A DNA stretch of 19,397 nucleotides from an uncultured Prevotella sp. (lineage in GTDB: Bacteria; Bacteroidota; Bacteroidia; Bacteroidales; Bacteroidaceae): NCBI GenBank assembly GCA_900542795.1, contig UQPD01000031.1:1-19397 (forward strand), given 5' to 3'. Numbering within the stretch: position 1 is the first letter of the stretch; each line of letters starts with the position of its first letter. The notes below the pieces were generated by a model. That model saw nothing but the letters and a program-made list of their open reading frames with translations, had not been told where the DNA came from and ran no database searches. The translations under genes were made by a program, and so were the position numbers. Shown here in pieces: positions 1-6,191 of the stretch.

Positions 1-49
1 ACGAGATTACTACGCGTCTCGTGGGCTCGGAGATGTGTATAAGAGACAG
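1..49 (+). other. Illumina Nextera i7 adapter (non-genomic contamination)
   Basis: The first 49 bases are library adapter, not organism DNA. ACGAGAT (1-7) is the end of the P7 primer. TACTACGC (8-15) is an i7 index, the reverse complement of GCGTAGTA, which I recall as Nextera XT v2 index N719. GTCTCGTGGGCTCGG (16-30) and AGATGTGTATAAGAGACAG (31-49) are the Nextera read-2 transposase adapter and mosaic end. Genomic sequence starts at base 50. The full order primer, index, adapter and mosaic end cannot plausibly arise by chance. It should be trimmed before any analysis. Confidence 0.99.
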
Positions 50-58
50 CCTTAACCC

Positions 59-142
59 TCACATAGAATGTAATACTTTATCAGCGTTGCTCACATAGAA
101 TGTAATACTTTATCAGCGTTACTCACATAGAATGTAATACTT
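59..142 (+). repeat. 32-bp tandem direct repeat, 2.6 copies
   Basis: A 32-bp unit beginning TCACATAGAATGTAATACTT and ending in TATCAGCGTT plus GC or AC occupies 59-90 and 91-122 with one difference. A third, partial copy (123-142) keeps the first 20 bases and then passes into a heptamer array. A diverged copy lies on the opposite strand near the other end of the window (19161-19200). This makes it a dispersed genomic repeat and not an artefact of the adjacent adapter. No function can be read from it. Confidence 0.9.
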
Positions 143-177
143 AATACTTAATACTTAATACTTAATACTTAATACTT
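136..177 (+). repeat. AATACTT heptamer array, 6 perfect copies
   Basis: Six uninterrupted copies of AATACTT fill 136-177. The first copy is the end of the third 32-bp unit, so the array looks like a local slippage expansion of that repeat. It ends 8 bp before the ATG of the ModF-like ABC gene, inside the probable promoter or 5' leader. Changes in copy number would alter spacing in 7-bp steps. Because this lies near a contig end, the copy number in the assembly may be inaccurate. Confidence 0.92.
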
Positions 178-185
178 ATTTGTTT

Positions 186-1661
186 ATGGCTCGTACGCTT
201 ATTCGCATTACGCAGGGCATTACACGTCATCCTGATTATCGCATGGCGCAGCCTGTGGACTTTGTTTTGACCGAAGGAGAGCCTTTGGCAATATGTGGTC
301 CAAATGGAGGTGGTAAATCGCTTTTGGTGGATATGCTAACAGGCGCACACCCTTTGCTTGGCGATGCCATAAAATATGATTTTGGTGGTAGAAATGGGAA
401 TCGTGCGGCAGATAATGTGCGCCTTGTGAGTTTTCGCGATGTGTATGGGGGCAATGAGCCTGCTTACTATCAGCAGCGATGGAACCAGGCAGATGAGCAG
501 GTTTTTCCCACTGTTGGCGAGATGCTTGTGCAAGCGTGGAAAACCTGGCACCCTGATGAGTCGGAAATGAGCTTTAACATAAACTCGAATCCAGTAATAG
601 CACATTTACGGGTAGATGAGCATGCAAATAAGCCCATCAACCAACTGTCGAGTGGTGAATTGCGACGCATGCAGTTAGCACGTATGTTGATGTCGGCACC
701 CACTGTGCTTATTATTGATAACCCCTATATTGGACTTGATAAGGACGCACGTGTGATGCTTACGCAAGTGCTTGCGGAGTTAGCAAAAAAACTTACATTG
801 GTGCTTGTGGTAAGTCGTAGTGAGGATGTTCCGCCATTTATTGAGCAGGTAGTATGTGTAGAAAATAAAGTGGTGAGTGCTCCAATGTCTGTGACTACTT
901 ATGTGGAGAAAGAACAAGCCACATTGCCTAAGAGGGCAGAACGTATCAAGTTGCCTAAGGATGCTGATTTACGCCATGAGGTGCCACAAGAGGTAATAGA
1001 CTTTAATCGTATTAGCATTCGTTATGGTGAGCGTACGATTTTGCGTAACCTGAGTTGGCATGTACGTAGTGGTGAACATTGGGCTTTGGTCGGTGAGAAT
1101 GGTGCGGGTAAAAGCACTTTGCTTTCATTGGTCTGTGCCGATAATCCACAAGCCTATGCCTGTGATATCCGTTTGTTTGGATGTCAGCGAGGCAAAGGTG
1201 AAAGTATTTGGGATATAAAGCGTCGCATAGGTTATGTGTCGCCTGAGATTTATTCAACCTATCGTAAGTCTTTGCCTACCATTGATATTGTGGCAAGTGG
1301 GCTGCGCGACACTGTAGGACTGTATTGCCAACCTTCAGACGAGGAACGTGCTGTGTGCATGGAGTGGTTGCGTGTGTTTGGTGCTGAACACCTTGCGCAG
1401 CAAAATTACTTGAAGCTTTCTTCGGGACAACAACGCTTGGTGCTGCTTGTGCGGGCTTTTGTGAAATGTCCTGATTTGCTGATTCTTGATGAGCCTTTTC
1501 ATGGACTTGACAATGCCACACGCTTGCATGCGCAGCATGTGATTGACCGTTATATGCAAAATCCTACCAAGACGTTGGTGATGGTGAGTCATTATCGCGA
1601 GGAGTTTCCACGCTGCATCACTTGTTTCCAGATGTTGGTGAAGCAGCATAAAAAAGAGTGA
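186..1661 (+). CDS. ModF-like tandem ABC ATPase with a degenerate first site
   Basis: The 491-aa protein has two ATP-binding cassettes and no membrane segments, matching the length and layout of the ModF family (linked to molybdate transport, sometimes annotated PhrA). Domain 1 has Walker A GPNGGGKS (38-45), signature LSSGE (154-158) and Walker B LIIDN (175-179). Domain 2 has Walker A GENGAGKS (303-310), signature LSSGQ (411-415), Walker B LLILDE (431-436) and H-loop His469. In domain 1 the catalytic Glu is Asn179 and the H-loop His is Arg211, so only the domain-2 site looks competent. I chose ATG 186; an in-frame TTG at 180 adds only two residues. No modABC genes or permease lie nearby, so a molybdate role is an inference from family resemblance. 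A repeat array abuts the start. No terminator is evident downstream. Confidence 0.85.
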   Translation: MARTLIRITQGITRHPDYRMAQPVDFVLTEGEPLAICGPNGGGKSLLVDMLTGAHPLLGDAIKYDFGGRNGNRAADNVRLVSFRDVYGGNEPAYYQQRWNQADEQVFPTVGEMLVQAWKTWHPDESEMSFNINSNPVIAHLRVDEHANKPINQLSSGELRRMQLARMLMSAPTVLIIDNPYIGLDKDARVMLTQVLAELAKKLTLVLVVSRSEDVPPFIEQVVCVENKVVSAPMSVTTYVEKEQATLPKRAERIKLPKDADLRHEVPQEVIDFNRISIRYGERTILRNLSWHVRSGEHWALVGENGAGKSTLLSLVCADNPQAYACDIRLFGCQRGKGESIWDIKRRIGYVSPEIYSTYRKSLPTIDIVASGLRDTVGLYCQPSDEERAVCMEWLRVFGAEHLAQQNYLKLSSGQQRLVLLVRAFVKCPDLLILDEPFHGLDNATRLHAQHVIDRYMQNPTKTLVMVSHYREEFPRCITCFQMLVKQHKKE

Positions 1662-1742
1662 GAATGTACTCGGTCTTAACAAAATGCAATGCGTGTGTGG
1701 TAAATAACTAACAAAATGCGAGGTGGAGTGTGTATTTATTAT

Positions 1743-1750
1743 TATATTTG
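1743..1750 (+). promoter_or_regulatory. TAnnTTTG promoter box upstream of ilvA
   Basis: TATATTTG matches the Bacteroidota -7 consensus TAnnTTTG exactly and lies 40 bp before the ilvA ATG. I see no convincing -33 TTTG at the usual spacing. It implies that ilvA is transcribed separately from the ABC gene, which ends 129 bp upstream. Confidence 0.6.
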
Positions 1751-1790
1751 CAAGCAAAACTAAATAGAAACCAAAATAGAATATACGTTT

Positions 1791-2987
1791 ATGCTTACAC
1801 TCGACCTCATATATAAAGCGTCTACCGTTTTAAAGGATGTGGTGCGACGCACGCAACTCATTCCAACACAAAAAATCAATACGAAAGCCAACGTCTTTCT
1901 GAAACCCGAGAACTTGCAAGTTACTGGTTCGTTTAAGGTACGTGGTGCGGGTTTTAAAATATCGCAACTTAGCGATGAAGAAAAAGCCCATGGTGTTATT
2001 GCTTGTTCGGCAGGCAACCATGCACAAGGTGTGGCTTTGGCTGCACGGCGCTATGGCATTCAGGCTTTGATATGTATGCCTTCGGGGGCTCCCATATCGA
2101 AGGTGGAAGCTACACGCGAAATGGGAGCTGAAGTTTGTTTGGTACCTGGCGTTTACGATGATGCTTATGCACGTGCCATGCAGCTGAATGAGGAGAAGCA
2201 CATGACATTTATTCACCCCTTCGATGACGAACAGGTTATTGCAGGACAAGGCACGGTGGGTATGGAAATTCTGAATGAAAATCCTGATATTGATGTGATA
2301 TTTGTGCCTATCGGTGGAGGAGGCTTGGCAAGTGGCGTGGCTTATGCGGTGAAAATGCTGAAGCCTTCGGTGCGTGTGGTGGGTGTGCAAGCACAGGGTG
2401 CTCCCAGCATGCTGAATAGTGTTGACCATAACCAAATTGAAACGCTGACGAATGTGTTGACCATTGCCGATGGCATTGCGGTGAAGGAACCTGGTGTGCA
2501 TACCTTTGAATTGGTGCAGCAGTATGTTGACGACATTGTGAGTGTGACGGAGGATGAAATTTGTGCTGCTATTTTGGCACTGATTGAGCAACACAAGCTC
2601 ATAGCTGAAGGGGCAGGTGCTGTGAGTGTGGCGGCTGCCATGTTTAACAAGGTGGATATTGAAGGCAAAAATGTGTGCTGCATTGTGAGTGGCGGTAACA
2701 TTGATGTTACGATTTTGAGCCGTGTGATTAACCGCGGTTTGATGAAGGGTGGACGTACTACAGAGATGTTGGTGGAAATGGCAGATCGTCCTGGTTCGCT
2801 CTTGGGACTTTGCCAAGTAATATGTCGCCTTGGTGCTAATATTATTTCTATTCACCACGAGCGTAATGGCGAGAGTCCTGACGTAAACTCATGTAACTTG
2901 CGCATGGTGCTTGAAACGCGCGACCAAAAACACATCGATGAATTGCACCAAGCTATTGAGCACGCTGGATATTCTATATTGAATTAA
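1791..2987 (+). CDS. ilvA: threonine ammonia-lyase (threonine dehydratase)
   Basis: This PLP enzyme deaminates L-threonine to 2-oxobutanoate and ammonia, the entry step to isoleucine. The 398-aa protein carries the PLP-lysine motif SFKVRGAG with Lys49, the substrate loop SAGNHAQG (73-80) and the phosphate-binding glycine loop GGGGLASG (175-182). A C-terminal ACT-like region from about residue 325 begins near TEMLVEMADRPGSL. The length fits the short form (about 400 aa, one ACT domain), which is used in both biosynthetic and catabolic roles, so TdcB is an alternative name. The ACT domain implies allosteric control by an amino acid, but the ligand cannot be read here. The gene stands alone, with its own promoter box upstream and a strong terminator downstream. 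No other ilv or leu genes are present. Confidence 0.95.
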   Translation: MLTLDLIYKASTVLKDVVRRTQLIPTQKINTKANVFLKPENLQVTGSFKVRGAGFKISQLSDEEKAHGVIACSAGNHAQGVALAARRYGIQALICMPSGAPISKVEATREMGAEVCLVPGVYDDAYARAMQLNEEKHMTFIHPFDDEQVIAGQGTVGMEILNENPDIDVIFVPIGGGGLASGVAYAVKMLKPSVRVVGVQAQGAPSMLNSVDHNQIETLTNVLTIADGIAVKEPGVHTFELVQQYVDDIVSVTEDEICAAILALIEQHKLIAEGAGAVSVAAAMFNKVDIEGKNVCCIVSGGNIDVTILSRVINRGLMKGGRTTEMLVEMADRPGSLLGLCQVICRLGANIISIHHERNGESPDVNSCNLRMVLETRDQKHIDELHQAIEHAGYSILN

Positions 2988-3027
2988 GGGGAGGTGGTTC
3001 TACAAAAAATAAATGGCTAATCCATAA

Positions 3028-3079
3028 GGGGCAAAGTATGTTGACACGGATGGTAAACGATGTCAATGTGCTTTGCCTC
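3028..3079 (+). terminator. Rho-independent terminator after ilvA
   Basis: Arms 3028-3046 and 3061-3079 form a continuous 19-bp stem that includes four G-U pairs, with a 14-nt loop. A pyrimidine run TCTTTTTT follows immediately. It starts 41 bp after the ilvA stop and should separate ilvA from dnaA. Confidence 0.85.
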
Positions 3080-3173
3080 TCTTTTTTAATGTATTGCAGC
3101 CCGATAAGCTGAAAAGGTGTGCATTGTATGAAAAAATCGCAGTCCACTTCTTTCTTATATCAAAATTATTGTC

Positions 3174-3181
3174 GAAATTTG
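3174..3181 (+). promoter_or_regulatory. possible dnaA promoter box
   Basis: GAAATTTG matches seven of the eight positions of TAnnTTTG and lies 48 bp before the dnaA ATG. The terminator upstream makes a promoter in this gap necessary, and this is the best candidate I see. No clear -33 element accompanies it. Confidence 0.4.
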
Positions 3182-3200
3182 CACACCTAATTCGCAAAAC

Positions 3201-3220
3201 AACGCATTAAAACGCATTAA
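3201..3220 (+). repeat. perfect 10-bp direct repeat in the dnaA leader
   Basis: AACGCATTAA occurs twice back to back (3201-3210 and 3211-3220), ending 9 bp before the dnaA start codon. It would fall inside the 5' untranslated region if the box at 3174-3181 is the promoter. It does not resemble a DnaA box. Confidence 0.85.
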
Positions 3221-3229
3221 AAAGATACG

Positions 3230-4630
3230 ATGGACAACCCGGCATACATCCAATGGCAGCAGTGCATGCAGCTTATTAAGCAGAGCATTCCAAGTGAACA
3301 CTACAACACCTGGTTTGCTCCTTTGGAGTTTTTGAGCTTTGCCGATGGGGTGCTTGAGGTGCGTGTGCCAACTCGCTATTTTGCTGAGTATTTTGACAAG
3401 CATTATGTGTCGTATTTTATGCAAGCGGTGCATCGTTGTTTTGGAAACGGAAATATTCGGTTGAGGTATATCATGCCCGAAGAACCTGTGGGCAACGAAC
3501 AACCCGACCCTTTGTTTAAAGTGGGTCCCACTTCAGCTAAAAAAGAGCAGGTTGTGAATCGTTACAGCATGACTTCGCCCCAACAGCAATCTGCCTTGCC
3601 ACCACTCGACTCGCAGCTCAACCGTAGGTATACGTTTGATAATTTTGTGGAGGGAGGTAGCAATAAACTATCGCGCAGTGTGGGATTGAGCATAGCTGAA
3701 ACTCCAGGCAAGAGCACTTTCAACCCTTTCTTTCTTTATGGTCCCAGTGGGGTGGGAAAAACTCACTTGGTAAATGCTATTGGCGTGCGCATCAAACAGC
3801 TCATGCCCGAAAAGCGTGTGCTCTTTGTTTCGGCTCATGTGTTTAAAACGCAGTTTACCGACTCGGTGTTGCACAACACGCAGAACGATTTCATCAACTT
3901 CTATCAGTCGATTGATGTGTTGATAATCGACGACATACAAGAAATTACCACGCCCAAAACGCAGATGGCTTTTTTCCACATCTTCAACCATTTGCAGCAA
4001 AACAACAGACAGATTATCATTACTTGCGACCGTCCTCCTGTGCTCTTCGAAGGTATTGAGGAGCGTATGCTTACCCGTTTTAAGTGGGGTATGACGGTTG
4101 AAATGGAGAAGCCCGACACAAAATTGCGTCGTGATATTTTGATTTCTAAAATTCGTAGGGATGGTCTTGACGAGGTTATTCCTGCCGATGTTGTGCAGTA
4201 TATTGCCCAAAATGTGGAAAGTTCTGTGCGTGAGCTTGAGGGTATTATAAACTCAATCATGGCTTACTCGGTTGTGGATAACTGCGAAATAGACCTTGCG
4301 TTAACCCATCGGGTGGTGGCGCGTGCTGTTAATCTTGAAAAGAAAGAACTTAGTGCCGATGACATTTCGTCGGCAGTGTGTCAGCATTATGGTGTGAAGC
4401 AGAAGGACCTTTCATCCAAGAGTCGTAAGCAGAACATTGTGCAGGCGCGTCAGTTAGCCATGTATCTCATTCACAAATACACCGAAACTACTTACAGCCA
4501 AATAGGGCGTATGTATGGCAAGCGCGATCATAGCACCGTGCTCTATGCTTGCAATCAAGTGGGACGCCGCATTGGGGTGGACAAAACCTTCCGTCGAGAG
4601 GTGGAGGAACTTGAAGGCGCATTAAAGTAA
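3230..4630 (+). CDS. dnaA: chromosomal replication initiator protein DnaA
   Basis: DnaA binds oriC, melts it in an ATP-dependent way and loads the replicative helicase. The 466-aa protein shows the four usual regions. Domain I is at about 5-80. A short, Gln- and Ser-rich linker spans about 85-130. The AAA+ domain has Walker A GPSGVGKT (171-178), Walker B LIIDD (231-235) and an arginine-finger region around LTRFKWG. The C-terminal helix-turn-helix carries the DnaA-box recognition motif GKRDHSTV (430-437). Length is normal for Bacteroidales. ATG 3230 gives the standard N-terminus. It is a single-gene unit between a terminator upstream and two hairpins downstream. dnaN is not adjacent and no DnaA-box cluster lies in the flanks, so this need not be the origin. 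Confidence 0.98.
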   Translation: MDNPAYIQWQQCMQLIKQSIPSEHYNTWFAPLEFLSFADGVLEVRVPTRYFAEYFDKHYVSYFMQAVHRCFGNGNIRLRYIMPEEPVGNEQPDPLFKVGPTSAKKEQVVNRYSMTSPQQQSALPPLDSQLNRRYTFDNFVEGGSNKLSRSVGLSIAETPGKSTFNPFFLYGPSGVGKTHLVNAIGVRIKQLMPEKRVLFVSAHVFKTQFTDSVLHNTQNDFINFYQSIDVLIIDDIQEITTPKTQMAFFHIFNHLQQNNRQIIITCDRPPVLFEGIEERMLTRFKWGMTVEMEKPDTKLRRDILISKIRRDGLDEVIPADVVQYIAQNVESSVRELEGIINSIMAYSVVDNCEIDLALTHRVVARAVNLEKKELSADDISSAVCQHYGVKQKDLSSKSRKQNIVQARQLAMYLIHKYTETTYSQIGRMYGKRDHSTVLYACNQVGRRIGVDKTFRREVEELEGALK

Positions 4631-4639
4631 ACACTTTAT

Positions 4640-4670
4640 TGAAGTCGTCAGAAAAGTTTAGACGACTTCA
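4640..4670 (+). terminator. hairpin after dnaA
   Basis: TGAAGTCGTC (4640-4649) and GACGACTTCA (4661-4670) form a perfect 10-bp stem with an 11-nt loop, starting 9 bp after the dnaA stop. It is followed only by TTATGATG and not a clean U-run, so it may be a 3'-end stabiliser or a weak terminator. Confidence 0.6.
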
Positions 4671-4686
4671 TTATGATGATATCCCC

Positions 4687-4725
4687 CAAAGCCTTGTTGC
4701 ATAAAATATTTGCAACAAGGCTTTG
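4687..4725 (+). terminator. second, stronger hairpin after dnaA
   Basis: Arms 4687-4701 and 4711-4725 form a perfect 15-bp stem (CAAAGCCTTGTTGCA with its complement) and a 9-nt AT-rich loop. The following CTTGTT is weakly U-rich. Together with the hairpin 17 bp upstream it should stop transcription before the sugar transporter gene. Confidence 0.7.
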
Positions 4726-4812
4726 CTTGTTAATAGCGCATTGAAAATCAAGAAAACAGGGTGTTAATTTGAAAAACTGATGAAAAACAACAAATGTGCC
4801 GATTTTTATGTG

Positions 4813-4820
4813 TAAGTTTG
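4813..4820 (+). promoter_or_regulatory. TAnnTTTG promoter box upstream of the sugar transporter
   Basis: TAAGTTTG is an exact TAnnTTTG match, 23 bp before the transporter ATG, implying a leader of roughly 15 nt. No regulator gene or obvious operator lies next to it. Confidence 0.65.
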
Positions 4821-4843
4821 CTCTTCATTAACTAAAACACAAT

Positions 4844-6052
4844 ATGAACAACAAGCATACGAGTCTGTTTAAAACGGCAGACGGACACAATTATCTTTGG
4901 CCCTTTATTCTCGTTACAACCCTGTTTTTTCTGTGGGGGTTTGCACATAGCATATTAGATGTGCTCAATAAGCATTTTCAAGAAACATTGCATATCGACA
5001 AAACACAATCGGCTTTGGTGCAGGCGGTGGTGTATGGGGGCTATTTCTTAATGGCATTGCCTGCAGGATGGATCATTCGTCGATTTGGATATCGCACGGG
5101 GGTAATTGCTGGGCTGATGCTTTATGGGGTAGGAGCCTTGTTGTTTATTCCAGGTGGTAGCATACAATTGTTCCCATTCTTTCTGCTTTCATTGTTTATT
5201 ATAGGTTGTGGACTTACGTGTCTTGAAACGGCTGCCAATCCCTATGTTACTGTTTTGGGAGATAGTGAGGGAGCTGAACAACGCATCAATCTTTCGCAGT
5301 CCTTTAATGGTTTGGGATGGATTGTGGGTCCGTTAGTGGGTGGTTACTTCGCTTTTTCGCAAGGTGGTGGAAACATATCCTTGCCCTATGCCGTAATAGG
5401 TGTGGTTGTGCTTTGTGTGGCATTTATTTTTACCCGTGTAAAACTGCCTGAGGTGGAGGCTGCCGAAGTTGAAACCACAACGGTTCGGTGTGCTGAAAAA
5501 TCTATTTGGCAACACCGTAACTTTGTGTGGGGCATGGCTGCCCTATTCCTTTATGTAGCTGCACAAACGGGCATCAATAGTTTTTTTATAAACTATGTAA
5601 CCGAAACATCCCCCACCATTTCTAATGACACCGCAGCCATGCTCTTAGGTTATGGGGGTATGGGATTGTTTATGGTAGGCCGTATGGGCGGTGGATGGAT
5701 TATGGCACGCATCCGGGCTGAGCGTGTGTTGCTTGCTTGTGCCATAGGTGCTACATGCGCCATGGGAGTGTTGCTTACAGGAGCGGGCGTGTGGGGCATT
5801 GTTGCCTTTTTTGTGTGCTATTTGTGCGAGAGCATTATGTTTCCCACCATCTTTAGTCTTTCGTTGCGCGGAATGGGGCACCACACCAAGTTAGCCTCGT
5901 CGCTTCTCATTATGTGTATTGTTGGTGGTGCAATAGCTCCCGTTGTGATGGGTGCCATTGCCGATAGCCAAAGCATGTCGTTGGCATTTATTGTCCCCTT
6001 GTTGTGTTTTGTCTTCATCTCTGTTTATGCGGCACGTTTACGCGTAAAATAA
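4844..6052 (+). CDS. fucP: FucP-type sugar:H+ symporter (MFS)
   Basis: This 402-aa inner-membrane protein has the 12-helix pattern of the major facilitator superfamily and belongs to the fucose/glucose/galactose symporter group. It carries the family's FFLWGF segment (28-33) and CLETAANPYVTVLG (126-139). From my memory of E. coli FucP, Asp39 (in ILDVL) aligns with the essential Asp46 and Glu128 (in CLETAANP) with Glu135, so proton coupling looks intact. The substrate is not certain: related Bacteroidota proteins are annotated for fucose, glucose or galactose. No fucose catabolism genes (fucI, fucK, fucA) are nearby, so context does not settle it. It has its own promoter box. No clear terminator follows, only a T8 run at about 6071-6078. 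Confidence 0.88.
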   Translation: MNNKHTSLFKTADGHNYLWPFILVTTLFFLWGFAHSILDVLNKHFQETLHIDKTQSALVQAVVYGGYFLMALPAGWIIRRFGYRTGVIAGLMLYGVGALLFIPGGSIQLFPFFLLSLFIIGCGLTCLETAANPYVTVLGDSEGAEQRINLSQSFNGLGWIVGPLVGGYFAFSQGGGNISLPYAVIGVVVLCVAFIFTRVKLPEVEAAEVETTTVRCAEKSIWQHRNFVWGMAALFLYVAAQTGINSFFINYVTETSPTISNDTAAMLLGYGGMGLFMVGRMGGGWIMARIRAERVLLACAIGATCAMGVLLTGAGVWGIVAFFVCYLCESIMFPTIFSLSLRGMGHHTKLASSLLIMCIVGGAIAPVVMGAIADSQSMSLAFIVPLLCFVFISVYAARLRVK

Positions 6053-6081
6053 GGAAGAAGCTTTTGAATATTTTTTTTAAG

Positions 6082-6129
6082 CCCTCTCTATCCAAAGCCC
6101 TTTCTATCCAAAACCCTCTCTATGCAAAA
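6082..6129 (+). repeat. 16-bp tandem repeat, three copies
   Basis: Three contiguous 16-mers, CCCTCTCTATCCAAAG (6082-6097), CCCTTTCTATCCAAAA (6098-6113) and CCCTCTCTATGCAAAA (6114-6129), differ by only one to three bases. They fill the gap between the sugar transporter and the MATE gene, 46 bp upstream of the MATE promoter box. Confidence 0.9.
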
Positions 6130-6175
6130 CAAAGAAATAACGCGCTAAGTTGTTCGGCTTTTGCGCAAATATGGG

Positions 6176-6183
6176 TAATTTTG
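6176..6183 (+). promoter_or_regulatory. TAnnTTTG promoter box upstream of the MATE gene
   Basis: TAATTTTG fits TAnnTTTG and ends only 8 bp before ATG 6192. If transcription starts about 5-7 nt after the box, as is usual for these promoters, the mRNA would be almost leaderless. This position also argues against the upstream in-frame starts at 6150 (TTG) and 6171 (ATG). Confidence 0.6.
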
Positions 6184-6191
6184 CATCCGAT

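Noticed and set aside
59..177. CRISPR array at the contig start
   Set aside because: The 32-bp units are contiguous tandem copies without unique spacers and no cas gene is present.
180..188. TTG at 180 as the start of the ABC gene
   Set aside because: ATG 186 follows after two codons and gives the same protein; nothing favours the TTG.
1677..1719. Repeated TAACAAAATGC (1677-1687 and 1709-1719) as an operator upstream of ilvA
   Set aside because: Two short AT-rich copies only, with no symmetry and no regulator nearby; chance is a sufficient explanation.
1335..1757. Minus-strand open frame of 140 codons over the end of the ABC gene
   Set aside because: It overlaps the second ABC domain, has no motif or promoter and a composition typical of antisense translation.
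1830..2858. Long open frame (342 codons) on the minus strand opposite ilvA
   Set aside because: It lies wholly antisense to a well-supported enzyme gene, is rich in His, Asn and Thr without recognisable motifs, and reflects codon bias of the plus-strand gene.
3668..4210. Minus-strand open frame of 180 codons within dnaA
   Set aside because: Antisense to the AAA+ domain of DnaA, no recognisable domain, no start context.
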